A stretch of 64,000 nt of DNA from Oryzias latipes. Taxonomy: Eukaryota > Chordata > Actinopteri > Beloniformes > Adrianichthyidae. The stretch is from the NCBI RefSeq assembly GCF_002234675.1, contig NC_019865.2:31523945-31587944 (forward strand), in the 5' to 3' direction. This document shows, in pieces, positions 36,605 through 48,149 of the stretch (positions are counted from its first letter, which is position 1; each line of letters starts with the position of its first letter). A program made the position numbers and the translations under genes. The notes below the pieces were generated by a model. The model did no database searches and was not told the origin of the DNA. It saw only the letters and a list, made by a program, of their open reading frames with translations.

Positions 36605-36776
36605 CAGGGGTGGGCAATTCCAGGCCTCGAGGGCCGGTGTGTCTGCATGATTTCCAGATAGTCTTGCCCTACTCATGGCTGATTACCTGGTTCAGGTGTG
36701 TCCAGCCAATTAGAACATGCCAGAGCAGGGTATGCTGGAAAACATGCAGGAATGCGGCCCTCAGTGCCCACCTCTG
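36605..36776. mobile_element. 172-bp hAT MITE with perfect 8-bp target duplication
   Basis: Begins CAGGGGTGGGCAATTCCAGG and ends GTGCCCACCTCTG. GTCTAGTC is exact on both sides (36597-36604, 36777-36784). Internal GAGGGCCGGTGTG is the usual fish hAT-MITE signature. Confidence 0.92.
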
Positions 36777-37236
36777 GTCTAGTCAGTGAAGTCGTGTCCG
36801 CTTGAATGGGATTAAACGGACATCAGCACGGATTTCAACTGACTGTTTCGGATTATTCTGGGCCAGTCCTGTTCTCAAACTCCCTTCAATTCCTGCCGCG
36901 TTTCCGTTTTTACGCCTCTGACTCAGAAAGAAATGCAACTCAAAAAAGCAACTCAAAAATAATTTATTTTGTCAACCAAAAACTCCATATGTACAATTGA
37001 CAAAGCATGAAACAGCCCGCTTGGATGAGACGCGTCGGGGTTCTAAAGTGCTGCTTCCAGTCCGTACTAAAAAAGGTCAAAGCAACATTTCTACCGGACA
37101 ACCGCGAACGGGTCGATTCTGGTTAACGGGACGTAAGGATGAGGTGCAGATGGTTTACGCTGGAGCGGGTCAGGCGCGCACAAACTCCTCCAACAAACGG
37201 ACATTTCCAGTCAGCCGGCGCAAGTTCTGCGAGTGT

Positions 37237-38281
37237 TCAGTTCGTCTGCAGACTAGGCTCATCGTAGGAGTAAACGGGCTCCTCCAACGAGCGCACGGAG
37301 ATCTTGAAGTGGCGGCGCAGAAAGCCCCCGTACCTCTTGTCCCACTTCAGGTTGTTCAGCTTGGGCCGGACCCTCCGCATGAAGCCGCCGTAGCGCTTCT
37401 GGAGCTCCTCGGGCTCCTGGCTCTCCTGCTCCGCGGAACTACTCCGCTTTGATTTGGGACCGAACTTGCGTAAAAAGCCGCCGTAACGTTTCACAGAGCT
37501 GTGCAGGAGTCGCTCCTCCTCCGCGGAGTCGTCCGCGTACTGGGGCGCGTCCGCGTCTCTGGCGTCCAGCCGCTTTAGCCAGTCCTCGTACTTTCTGGGC
37601 AGCGTGGCCGCTTTCTGGATGTAGTTGTCGCGCCATGGAGACGACTTGAGGATCTTGTTCTTGTCGATCCGCTTGATGAAGCCGCCGTAGCGCTTGACCA
37701 GGTCCGCCTGCTGGCTCTCCTCCGCCTCCGCAGCCACGTCCTGGGTGAAGTCCGCCAGCCGCGGCGTGGGCTCGCAGCTGTCCGTGTCGCACTCCTCACT
37801 GCAGGACTGTTCGAGACAGACACACACACACGCATGAGAACTGACGCTTCTGTGCTGTCTGTGTGTTCTTTGTCTACTTTGCGCTCCCTGCCTTTACACC
37901 AGAAATGCCCCTAAAGTGAAAGATTAAGTCTGCTTCCTTCTGCGCAGAAACCCCCAAATTCTAAGATTTATTTTCTTTTTTTTATTAAGCTGATTGTAAC
38001 CCCTAAACTCAACGGTGTCACACGTGCACATCCATTTATATTTCCATGCGCAACAAGTACAAATGATTTCTTCTTTGCGCAATCACACATCAGAGCTCTG
38101 CACCTGTACCACAGGTGGTTGGAGTCTGCTCCTCAGTTCTTACCAGGCTGCCGAAGGCGGCGTCGGAGCGAAGCATCTGCTCCGCGCATCTCTGACACAG
38201 AGACGAGCAGTCCGCGTGGATGGAGGGCGGCAGACTCAGCATCAGCACCAGGACATACCACTCCATCTTCACCCGATCCAT
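37237..38281 (-). CDS. pdyn: prodynorphin (opioid peptide precursor; 2 coding exons)
   Basis: Secreted neuropeptide precursor; peptides act mainly on kappa receptors (family knowledge). Exon 1 is 38281-38144, exon 2 is 37806-37237; they join in phase 0 to 235 aa. Seen: signal peptide (hydrophobic WYVLVLMLSL, likely cleavage after SIHA, residue 23); six N-terminal Cys (25, 29, 32, 48, 52, 57) as in opioid precursors; four cores bounded by KR: YGGFI at 86, YGGFLRKFGPKSKR at 154 (neoendorphin position), YGGFMRRVRPKLNNLKWD at 185 (dynorphin A position) and YGGFLRRHFKISV at 205 (dynorphin B position). Acceptor at 37807 chosen because it gives the expected Cys spacing. Another ATG at 38266 could also start the signal peptide. 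Odd: Ile in the first core, Met and an NNL insertion in dynorphin A. Confidence 0.96.
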
Positions 38282-38283
38282 CC

Positions 38284-38760
38284 CTGACGCACACAGTCAA
38301 GTTTAACAGCGGGCCCCGTGATCCTGCGGGGGGAAGGCCGGACAGTTAGAGGCTTAGCGGACAGCGGGGGCTGCAGCGTCTAAACCTTTTTATAAACTCG
38401 ATTCGATCTGTTCTATCCGACAAGAAGCAGGCGCTTTAACAAAACAGCCTCCACTGCGCGCAGAGTGCTGCGCTGCGTAAGGGCAAGCAGGCTTCCTCTC
38501 AAACTGAAAGAAAAAGAACCAAAAATTGAGCTTGAATCAGACTGAAAAGTTCAAACAGAAAGTTCAGAGTTGGTACCTCAGGAGTTGGGCAGAAACTTCC
38601 AGATGGATTTAGTCTCAGAGGTGCATCTATCGTTCACCAACTTCCTCTTCTCAGACCACCTCTCGCTCTTCCTGCGGCTCCTCGTACCTGCTTTTATTTG
38701 CAGAGCCCGGACGTGTCATTGGTGTAGCTTCCATCAGTGGACCAATGGGAAGGTTTAGAG
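38284..38760 (-). promoter_or_regulatory. pdyn: pdyn 5' region: UTR intron, TATA-like box and CCAAT boxes
   Basis: An acceptor (GCGTCAG) lies just before the pdyn ATG on the reverse strand, and a donor-like GAG|GTACCA lies near 38573-38578. A 5' UTR exon at about 38578-38668 is therefore likely. Upstream are GCAAATAAAAG (about 38691-38701, TATA-like) and two CCAAT motifs (about 38717 and 38742), one joined to TGACACGT. Transcript start is inferred. Confidence 0.5.
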
Positions 38761-40275
38761 GCCTGCTGCATTAACTACCCCACCGCCTCCCCGCTTTAGG
38801 AGGTTTTAACAACGCCCACACATCCCCAGCATCATCAGTCCATCTCTGGGGCATCTGGACTGTAAATCACACAGACCCCAGCCTCTTTATTTCACAGCGA
38901 GACGAAAGGGAAAAGAGTTGACTTAAAGACAAATCAAAGGAGAAACACAGTGATCGTGACAGGAAACGGACAGAAGCAAAGATGGAGAGCTGATCTCCAG
39001 GGAGACTGCAGAAGTCATGACTGCCTGTTGGAGAATATTCCAAATTTCTCCGTGATGTGAACCCTTCCTGAACATACAGTGTGATCAGTTTCTCTTGTGA
39101 GTGGGGAAGGATTTCTTACCTGAATGGTCTGAAACCTGATTGATCAAATGAATCTTTTGATGTCACACATTTTTACACCAAATCTTCTAAAACTTGGAAT
39201 GTGCTCGGAAACATCTTCAGCTTCACGCAGAGATTGTGTGAATGTGAACGGCGGCTGCAGCCTGACACATGCACAGTCTCAGGGGACTGAAGTTCCGACC
39301 AAAGTGACGTCTTTCTGTCCTCCTTTGCTCAGTGGCAGCCTGGGTTTCTGTGCAGGTTTGTCAGGAAAACACGCTTGGATAAAAACATTAATCATGAGTC
39401 ATGCTCACTCTGTGCACGACTGTTTTGTGACCCTCTTGAGTGCAAAGATATGACAAAAATGGCAACATACAGAAATGGTATATGACCTGACTCGTAATAT
39501 TCACCGTACCACTTGGGTCTGTTCTGACTCCAGTCCTTGTTCTTCCTTGTATGGTCTTCAGCCTTTATTTGCTATAATTCAATAAAGAAGGTGGTTCGGT
39601 CCTCCTTTCTTACTGGCTTTGGGCTGCAGCGTAGCTCCAAAGTCTTCTCTGCCTCTTCCAGCCCATCAATTCTGTGCCTGATCCTCAGCTTGTCAAGAAG
39701 CTTCCTCTGTTGACTCTATTGATCATCCTGTATAGAGATGAAATAAAACGCACTCATCTACATGTCCAGATTTTCTCCTTATTAAAATATAAACTACACT
39801 GTTTGTGACCTGAATAACCTACAGTAAGTGTACTCTATACCTCTTTACTGGATGGAAAATGCTCTACAGCGCAATAAATCAATTGGATTCCACTTCTATT
39901 TTAATTCAGAAGTATTATGAAAATCTATTCTACAGTTCATTAAAGGCTAAAGGTACTGGCACAATAATAACTATCAGGTTATTAATATCATCTTTTATCT
40001 GTTTGGTTTGTATTTTTAAAGTTGTCACTTGGTCTGAATGTGTTCAGATCGTTCACATCATCAGACTCCATCACTTCAAAGCAAAGGTTTCATTGCTGCG
40101 ATGCTCAAGGCTTTTGGTCATTTTGAAGCATGATAAACTACCTCAACATGTCCAGTGAGATGTCAGTGTTAGCATTAGCATACTGTGGCTACACCAACTC
40201 CAGCTACAACAAAGAAAAAGGGAGACCCAGTTGAGCTTCCTGTTATCCTCCCAGAGTTGTAAAACTGATCCAGAG
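38761..40275. other. intergenic, nothing recognised
   Basis: Between the pdyn promoter and the first TTAA MITE of this region I see only short unsupported open frames and AT-rich sequence. Confidence 0.5.
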
Positions 40276-40279
40276 TTAA

Positions 40280-40484
40280 ACCTTGTGCTATCCTAGGCAC
40301 TTTAATGCTGGAAGTTGGGTCATCTAGACCCACTAGACAGTGCTCTGAACCTTTTTTCTTCAGTGATTTGTGATCTTCACTGGTGTCCATGGATTACATG
40401 AAATCTTTCCATCTTTATCCACCTTTGTCATGGTGGGTAGAACATTCAATGTAAGGGTGGGGGTCATTTAAGATAGCACAAGGG
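40280..40484. mobile_element. TTAA MITE, copy B
   Basis: Same family as 19601-19790. Exact TTAA on both sides (40276-40279, 40485-40488). Ends ACCTTGTGCTATCC and GATAGCACAAGGG. Confidence 0.88.
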
Positions 40485-40707
40485 TTAAATAAATGGGAAA
40501 TGTCTGATTAGACTGAAATAACAGAAGATCATTTTGCAGTGCAGTAAGAAAAGAACGGGGGCATGGGGTGGAGGTGGACTGCAGGGCTCTGAAGACTGAA
40601 GGGAAAGCAGCATTAGAACAGAAAAGTCTAAATAATAAGCAGGCATGGGTTTTCTGTGTGTGGAATTAAATGCATCTGGTCAGATACAGAGCATCTATCT
40701 GTAGCAC

Positions 40708-40741
40708 AAACCGTGTCCTCGCTGCATTAAGGACACGGTTT
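40708..40741. repeat. perfect 12-bp hairpin with 10-nt loop
   Basis: AAACCGTGTCCT (40708-40719), loop CGCTGCATTA, AGGACACGGTTT (40730-40741). Context unknown. Confidence 0.7.
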
Positions 40742-41149
40742 GTCCTTTTCCTTTCAGACAAACACAAAGTCAGAACGGAGAGCTATAAACAAGACCAAAC
40801 CACGGTCAGTTGGACCTTCCGGCTGTAAGGCTGGATAAAACATAGCAATCTGTGGGTGGAAAACAGGAACTTCTCTGCTGGACAGTGTGTGCAAGAAATG
40901 AGGCAGGCAGCAACAGGCAGAGGCAGGAAACATGACCAAATAAGGAAAGGATGTCAAAAACAGGAGCGACTGTCTGGGCTCTTCGCCTGTATGTTCAGTA
41001 GCATCACTAAAGCAGGAAGTGATCGATACAGTTCCAGAAGATGGAAAAAACAAGACTGGGATGTTGTTCTGGGATCGAACGTGAAAGCTGAACCAGAGGG
41101 AGTAACCACCTGAGGTCAGGAAACTGGATTTTCCCTCATTCAGGACTTC

Positions 41150-42300
41150 ATCTTTTCATCCAGACCTTAAGGTCAGTCCAAACACACTCTCTCTACATAC
41201 ATCTATTCTGGGAAGGCTGTCCACAAGGTTTATGAGTTTTTTCTAGGAATTTCTGACCATTCTTCCAAAAGGTCATTGGTGAGGTCACACACTGATGTTG
41301 GTGGAGAAGGCCTGGATTTCAGTCTCTGTTTGAATTCATCCTAAAGGTGTTCTATGGGGTTCAGTTCAGGAAAGTCCAGTTCATCCACACCAGACTCTGT
41401 CCTCCATGTCTTCATGGACCTTGCTTTGTGCTCTGATGCACAGTCATGATGGAAGAGGAAGGGGCCGCTACAAACTGTTCCCACAAGGATGGCTGCATGG
41501 AATTGTCCAAAATGTTCTGGTATCCTGAAGCATTCAGAGTTCCTTTCACTGGAACTAACGAGGCCAAGTCCTGAAAAACAAGCCCACACCATAATTCCTC
41601 CTCCTCCAAATTTCACACTCAGCACAATGCAGTCCCAAATGTACCGTTGGCCTGGCAACCTCCAAACCCAGACTCGTCTATCAGATTTCCAGATTTAACA
41701 GTGTGATTCATCACTCCAGAGAAGGCGTCTCCACTGCTCTAGAGTCCAGTGGTGGAGTGCGTTACACTGTATCAACGCTTTGCATTGCACTTGGTTATGC
41801 ATGGCTTGGATGCAGCTGCTCGGTCATGGAAATCCATTCCCTGAAACTCTCTGCATGCCGGACTTGGGCTAATCTGAAGGTCACATGACGTTTGGAGCTC
41901 TGTAGCAACTGACTGTGCAGAAGGTTGGTGACCTCTTTGCACTATGTCCTTCAGCATCCTCTGACTCCTCTTCATCAGTTTATGTGGTCTACCACTTGAT
42001 GGCTGAGTTGTTTTTGTTCCCAAATTCTTCCATGTCTTTCTGATAGAGCTGACAGCTGACTGGAAGATTTATTAGAGAGGAAACTTCACCACTGGATTTG
42101 TTGCACAGGTGGCGTCCTATGACAGTTCCACACTGGAATCCACTGATCTGCTGAGAGTGACCCATTGTTTCACAAAGGTTTGTAAAAACAGTTTGCATGC
42201 CTGAGTGATCATTTTAGACACCTGTGGCCAGGCCGAGTGGTTATTACACCTGATTCTGATCTTTTAGATGGCTGAGCCAATACTTTTGGTAATATATTGT
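41150..42300 (-). pseudogene. degenerate Tc1-like transposon
   Basis: Reverse strand: N-terminal DNA-binding region remnants (about 42198-41772), then FGGGGIMVWACFSGLG, GTLNASGYQNILDNSMQPSL, FLFHHDCASEHKA and LNPIEHL (about 41658-41341). These are the order and motifs of a Tc1/mariner DDE transposase, now in several frames. The right end resembles a Tc1 terminus (CCAATACTTTTGGTAATATA). Exact termini were not resolved. Confidence 0.8.
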
Positions 42301-42499
42301 GTATGTATGTATTTCTTTATCTTTTTTTATTTATGACTAAATATCTTGATTTGATAAGGGTCAGGGGTAGATTTAATTCACACTCCTCAAAATAAGTTAG
42401 AGATATTGTGAAAAACTCAGTGGATGTCATGAAAGGATGAAAAGATTCAATTGGATCAGAACCGGATTAAAAAAACTATTTGTAAAACTATAAAATTAA

Positions 42500-43025
42500 T
42501 TAACTAAGTCAGGATGGGATTATATAAATTCATTTCTTCCCGCTCTTTTTCACGCAATAATGACATGACTTGAAGGATTGACAGACCCAGACGCTGAAAT
42601 CCAGAGAGAGGACAAAGATAGGTGAAAGGTAAGAAATGGGTTTTATTTTCCTTCCAGGAAAGTTGGTGTGACTTGGTGGGCAGCTGGAGAGGAAAGCGGC
42701 TTGTGGCGTGGCTGGAGGTAAAAGCGCGGCTTGGCAAAGCTTGAGGGTTCCACCGGACTGCTGGAGAACTTGAGCTGACATCAACACTGGGGACTCTTGG
42801 AGGCTGGAATCCTGAGACAGAGAGAGGCAGGTTAAGCACAAGGCCAGACTTAAACAAGAAAACATGAACTAGACTTGAGACCAGGTAGAGTCACCATAGA
42901 GGGTAACGAACTGGCGTTGGCTAATGGGTCTGGATCTCCTTAAGAGCAGAGCAGGTGATGAGGTGAATTGGTCCCAGTGGAGTCAGGAGCAGAGCAGTAG
43001 GGGGAGGGGGAGGAGACTGACAGGC
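42500..43025. repeat. dispersed repeat fragment
   Basis: Contains 'gggttttattttccttcc', repeated 'ggcaggttaagcacaaggc'-type text and 'gagcagagcaggtgatgaggtgaattggt', which read like a retroelement tail seen often in fish DNA. Recognition is from general familiarity only; no open frame supports it. Confidence 0.35.
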
Positions 43026-43097
43026 ACCATAACAAATAAATCGAACTCCACTTGACTTTAGTTAAAGATCACTGTATTTAATTAAGCACATGTGTAA

Positions 43098-43302
43098 CTC
43101 TTGTGCTGTCCTAGGCACTTTACCATTGGGAGTTGGGTCATCTAGACCCACTAGACAGTGCTCTGAACCTTTTTTCTTCAATGATTTGTGATCTTCACTG
43201 GTGTCCATGGATTACATGAAATCTTTCCACCTTTATCCACCTTTGTCATGGTAGGGAGAACACGTCAATGGAAGGGGGGGGTCATCTAAGATAGCACAAG
43301 GG
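43098..43302. mobile_element. TTAA MITE, copy C
   Basis: Third full copy of the family. Right flank TTAA at 43303-43306; the left flank has TAA (43095-43097) and end variant CTCTTGTGCTGTCC. The interior is nearly identical to copy B. Confidence 0.83.
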
Positions 43303-43417
43303 TTAAGGGTGAATGTTAAATGTGCTCTGTTAAATGGTTTCTACTTACTTAAGGATGCTGTCATTTTAACGAACATTGAAGAAATGGAGTTTTCCTTTAA
43401 AACAGGGGTCTCAGACT

Positions 43418-44977
43418 CCTGGGGCCTCATTTATAAAACTTTGCGTAGGATTTGCGTCAGAAGTGGCGTACGGATGAAACATAGGACATGCGTACGCACA
43501 GAAATATTCGGATTTATAAAACCGTGCGCACGCACATCCTACGCATCTTTCCCTTAATAAATCACAACCAATTCTAAATGCTGCGCAGCTTTTGCGGCCT
43601 CATGACACGCCCATAGTTGCCCATAAATAGTCCGTGAAACGCCCACAAATGAATATTCATTGATTGGGAAACCATGGCAAACACAGACAGGAAATCAAAA
43701 AAACGTAACTTCACTCAATGTGAAGTAGAAGTTATCGTTGGCGAAGTGGAAAAGAGGAGAAAAGTGTTGTTTGGAGGGCACAGTGTGGGCATTACTAATG
43801 CCAAAAAGCCACGTGAGCGGCAGACGGCGGCAGACGCCAAATGCTGTAGCCTCACAACCTCGGACCGTGGCCGAAATAAAAAAGAAATGGTCGGACATCA
43901 AAGTCGAGGCGAAAAAACGTCTGGCGATGCATCGCCAGAGTGTGTCTGCCACGGGGGGGGGGGGGACTGGCACCGGAGCTGACCCCTCTTGATGAGAGAC
44001 TGGCGGCTATTATTGGGGAATCCCTTTTAAGTGGAGTGGTGACTGAGGCGCAGGGGGACACCGACACGCCAGGTGCACCGGGTGACACACCCCCAAAAGC
44101 TCCAACAGATGCGTTCACTCCGAATTCTTCCATTTGCCACATCTTCTAAGAGCGCAAGATCAGCCATTGTGCGTCATTACGCATTGTGATGGGGCATTTT
44201 ATTTCCCTCCATTTAATTACATCTGACAAGCTACAGATGTCGGTAATAATCGACGTGGAAAAGGGAAATTGATCAGCGCAAATGTAATTTCTTGTTGCTT
44301 TCTGAATGGTTGAGACATACGCCATACATGGTTTTATCAAAAATAAAACAAACTAAAGGCATATGCATGAAAACCATAATTCCATAGCTTATGAAGAAAT
44401 GTTTTACTATGAAAACAAATTTCCCCAGTGGACAATTAATGCATCTCTCTCTATCTATCCATCTCTCTCTGTCTGCACCTAGATCTGCTCCGCCAGACGG
44501 ACACATTAACGAGAATATCAGTTTTGTACATTATTTCGTTCTGTTAACTATATTATTTATGAGGATGAATTGCACAACATGCCAATATCGCAGAACATTT
44601 TTCACTTTTCTTTCTGCAAATAAGTGTTCATTTGGATTTCTGTTGTAATTTTCGTTTGATTTTTTTGTTTGTTTCACTGCTGATCGATCAAACGGGTGTT
44701 CATGTAGGCTGTTAATTGTAAGACTTGCTTTGTGAAGTCTTCATGTTATTTCTGAGAGGCAGTATTGTCATTTTCACTTTCACGTGTTTCTTCCATCTGC
44801 CGACGGTGTCGCCGTTTCTCATTTCACCCGTTTTTGTGCGTACGCCTGGGTCAGAGCTTGCGTGAAGGACCGCACATTTTCCCGTCAAGTTTGCTTTTTA
44901 TAAATATCAATTATTGCGTAGAGAGTGGCGTACGCCTTCTTTTGTGCGTACGCAACGTTTATAAATGAGGCCCCAGG
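43418..44977 (+). mobile_element. Myb/SANT-encoding DNA transposon, copy B
   Basis: Same CCTGGGGCCTCATTTATAAA ends and interior as copy A at 17796-19376, with only scattered differences across 1.56 kb. It is inserted in the left terminal region of a hAT MITE. Confidence 0.78.
43674..44149 (+). pseudogene. transposon Myb/SANT-like protein, copy B, frameshifted
   Basis: Starts MANTDRKSKKRNFTQCEVEV. Relative to copy A it lacks 2 bases near 43836 (gacgccgtaaatg versus gacgccaaatg), which shifts the frame within the DNA-binding domain. The later parts (NAVASQPRTVAEIKKKWSDI; TPLDERLAAIIGESLLSGVV) continue in other frames after a second break in a 14-G run (about 43953-43966). Confidence 0.8.
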
Positions 44978-45105
44978 TCATGAGGGCCGGTCTCCTGCTG
45001 GTTTCAAGAAATTACCTAGATCAGGTGAGTTTAGCCAATTACCAGCTTCAATGGCAGTCTAGTTGAAAACATGTAGGAGGTGGGCCCTCAATAACTGGAG
45101 TTTAA

Positions 45106-46048
45106 GATAGATAGATATAGATAGATATAAACTTTATTAATCTCCCAAAGGAGAAATTCAGGTGTCCGGTAGCAAAACACACAACAAACAACAGCAAAAA
45201 GACAGTTCACAAAATAATATCAGTTCATATCAGGCAGGTTCATTAAACAGCCTGATAGCTGTAGGGACAAATGAGTTCTTAAAGCGCTCTGTCCTGCAGC
45301 GCAGTGAAAGGAGCCTATTACTCTGTGAGCTCTTCTGACCAGACATCGTGTTGTGCAAGGGATGTCTGGGATTGTCCAGGATGCTCTGAGTCAAAGCCCT
45401 CATCCTCTTCTGCAGCACAGATCCCAGAGAGTCCACCCTCCTCCCGATCACAGATGCACATCTCTTAATCAGTCTGTTCAATCGAATGCAATCCCTTGTG
45501 GTCATACGGCCACCCCAACATACAACCCCATAGAAGACAGCACTCGCCACAACCGACTGATAAAAGAGGAGCAACATGTCAGTACATAAGTCAAAGGACC
45601 TCAGCTTTCTCAGGAAGAACAGCCTACTCTGCCCTTTCTTATACAGAGCATGAGCCTGCTCCGACCAGTCCAGTTTGTGGTCAAGGTGCACACCCAAGTA
45701 CTTGTAGGAGTCAACCACCTCGATTCCCCCACCATCGATGATCACTGGTTGGTGGGAGGGCTTCCTACTAAAGTCAATAATCATCTCCTTGGTCTTTGAT
45801 GTGTTCAGCACAAGACCATTGTCCCCTGGAGGTGAATCTGGTGATGAGCTCCCTGTACTCACTCTCATCCCCTCCCTTTACACATGCCACAATAGCAGTG
45901 TGGTCCGAATACGTCTGGACATGACAAGCTGCAGATGCATAATTAAAGTCAGCAGTGTAGAGTGTGAATAGAAAAGGCAATAGTACAGTTCCCTGTGGTG
46001 CTCCGGTGTTGCTCATCAATGTCCCAGATACACAGTCTCCTAGTCGGA
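45106..46048 (-). pseudogene. 5'-truncated L2/CR1-group LINE with GATA-repeat 3' tail
   Basis: Reverse strand: APQGTVLLPFLFTLYT, then YSDHTAIVACVKGG (the YxDD active-site box reads YSDH, so inactive); after a frameshift LNTSKTKEMIIDFSRKP, YKYLGVHLDHKLDWS, LRSFDLCTDMLLLFYQSVVA and a typical tail FVPTAIRLFNEPA (stop at 45230). The 3' UTR ends in (GATA)n at 45106-45126. The 5' end is truncated directly at a telomeric repeat run. Confidence 0.88.
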
Positions 46049-46072
46049 CCCTAACCCTAACCCTAACCCTAA
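46049..46072. repeat. interstitial telomeric repeat, (CCCTAA)4
   Basis: Exactly four perfect CCCTAA units on the + strand (TTAGGG on the reverse), located at the 5' junction of the truncated LINE. TAAGA occurs at both outer junctions (about 45102 and 46070), a possible short target duplication. Confidence 0.95.
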
Positions 46073-46986
46073 GACCTAAAACATAAAACATTCAGTCAGT
46101 ATTTTGCTGCAATAAACTTTAATGGTAAAGTGTAGAATGAGGATCTTTTCAAATTGATCTTAACAAATAATTAAGTTTTTCCTTTGGTGGCAGGTTTGGT
46201 TGTCAAAGTTCTGGATTGTTGAAAGACTGTCTTGTTGTAGTAACACTACTTTAAAATTAATAGGTAAAATTTGTTCAACAAATTGTACGTTGAAGTGGTT
46301 CAGTTGGTCAGACTGAACCACAGTTCTGGAGGGAGGGTTTATAGAGTCACACCACGATTTTATCTGTCTTCATTCCCATGGCAACCAGGGAGTCAATTGT
46401 GTTAAATGGAGCATAGAGTGAATGCTGCATGAAAATAATTTCATTTCAAGTGGTGCCATTTGTACAATGACTGGAAATGTTCAGTTAGGAACGTCACACA
46501 TCTCATGCAGATAGTTCTGACACTCTAGGGGACTCCAAAGTGAACAAAATAGCTAGAAAATTAGTCTGCATTACTTTTATTCTGGAGCAATGTGTGTGTG
46601 CATGCTGTTAAATATTATTGGATCATCTGATTGCTGATAAGTCTAAGTGCTCCATGTCTTTTTTGATCTTTTCATTATAGTACCCATTCTTTCCTCTGTC
46701 ACTGCATGAAACATTTGAGCTGCTGTTGAACATGGAAAATCCTTTGAGGGCTTCCCTTTGATTACTGAGATCGCCATGTTAGCCTTTGCCTAAAACAGGC
46801 AGTCCATGGATTTGGCAAACAGGTCTTCAGCGATGTTTTTCTGTATCTCACATATTTAAACACATACCATGATCATGAACACAAAACTAGGTTCAAGAAC
46901 CCACACAGAATAACATCTGAGCAAAATCAATGCAGTCTAGACTCATGTTTTCAACAACCACCAACCTGCAGTCTGTAAGCAGAGCT

Positions 46987-48086
46987 GGGGGGTATTCCAG
47001 GAAGCATGTTTAAACTAGTCTGACTTTAAGCCTGAACTCTGGCTGAAATCCGCCTGAACTTGCTTACTCTGGGCATGTCGGTTCCAAAAGACCGGATATG
47101 AGTTGGTGTAATTACGCTGGACTTGGTAACCCTGGGTTAATGCACGTGCACGGCGTGTACATAAAGACATTCTCAATGGATCGCCGATTTATGGAGTCAC
47201 CATGAAAACGCGTGGTAAAAAAAAAAGAGAGCGCTATACTTCAGTGAGACAGAGTCTGAGATTTCAATGACGGTGTATGAAGATTATACGTCCATCAAAA
47301 AAATAATACTGCTGCATCATCAGCAAAAGAAAGAGATTCTGCTTGGAGAAAAAGAACGGACAACTTAAACGCACGAGTTTCTGATCTTATTTCTAATTAC
47401 ATTGTGATGTATATATATATATATATATATATAACTCATCATCCTCTCCTTCCCTCTCACTCATGGTGCAGAGACTTGAGCAAAGTAGGACAAAATAACT
47501 CGGCAAAACACGGCAAAACACTGTAAAACAGCTAAACAGCTATACTCATTTGGTCAAAAAAACACACTTAAACCCAAATCCGTCCAGACAGGCAAAGGGA
47601 ATGGTATATCCCACAATCCCTTGTGGTACCAATCTAACAGCAGCACCAAAGTTACATCTACTTAATTGAATTAATTTGAATGAAAGTAAAATAACTGTCT
47701 AAAACTACGAGTTATTTTTAAGCTAACTTAACAAAAAAAAGATTTATCTTAACTGAAGCAAATAATTAAGTTAGATCAAAGTAAAAAAGTTTATCTTTCC
47801 AACATCCATACGTGGTCTTATCACCCTATGACGGTGGAAAAAGTATTATCTGAGCTTCTTCATCCACTAAATCATCTTCAAATGGACACGCCATGCTGCT
47901 TCACCTCTCTGTAAACAAACTAACCTTCAACTAAACCTGCTCCACACCAGAGCATGAGTTGCCATGGCAACTAGACATACCCTGAAACATACCTCCATTT
48001 CTGGAACAGAAAGCTGAGGTTATCAACTTCCTTAGCCTCAAATTTACTGTGGGAGCTAGCATAACCTGCTTTCTGGAATGCCCCCC
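46987..48086. mobile_element. Harbinger-like TIR element, copy 1
   Basis: Left end GGGGGGTATTCCAGGAAGCA; right end is the inverse ..TGCTTTCTGGAATGCCCCCC. At about 47175-47370 lies a decayed frame whose nucleotides (ATGGATCGCCG.., GAGACAGAGTCTGAGATTTC, GACGGTGTATGAAGATTATA) resemble the Myb-like protein of fish Harbinger elements. An (AT)n run follows at 47408-47433, then a block (47436-48060) shared with 52485-53110 and, more weakly, 58676-59060. DNA from 46073 to 46986 shows nothing recognisable. Confidence 0.65.
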
Positions 48087-48149
48087 AGCACTGTAGGTCC
48101 TCCAACACAACACAAACTGAACAAAACAACCAACCAGGCCCATAAACTG

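Larger units (their letters stand above)
43403..45105. mobile_element. hAT MITE split by the Myb/SANT transposon
   Basis: Starts CAGGGGTCTCAGACTCC (43403). It resumes after the insertion with TCATGAGGGCCGGTCTCCTG (from about 44978), and ends ..GGCCCTCAATAACTGGAGTTTAAGA, where the expected ..CCCCTG terminus is replaced by a GATA-repeat LINE tail. It resembles the intact 172-bp MITE at 36605. Confidence 0.7.

Noticed and set aside
46049-46072. Chromosome end
   Set aside because: Only four telomeric units, with ordinary sequence on both sides; interstitial.
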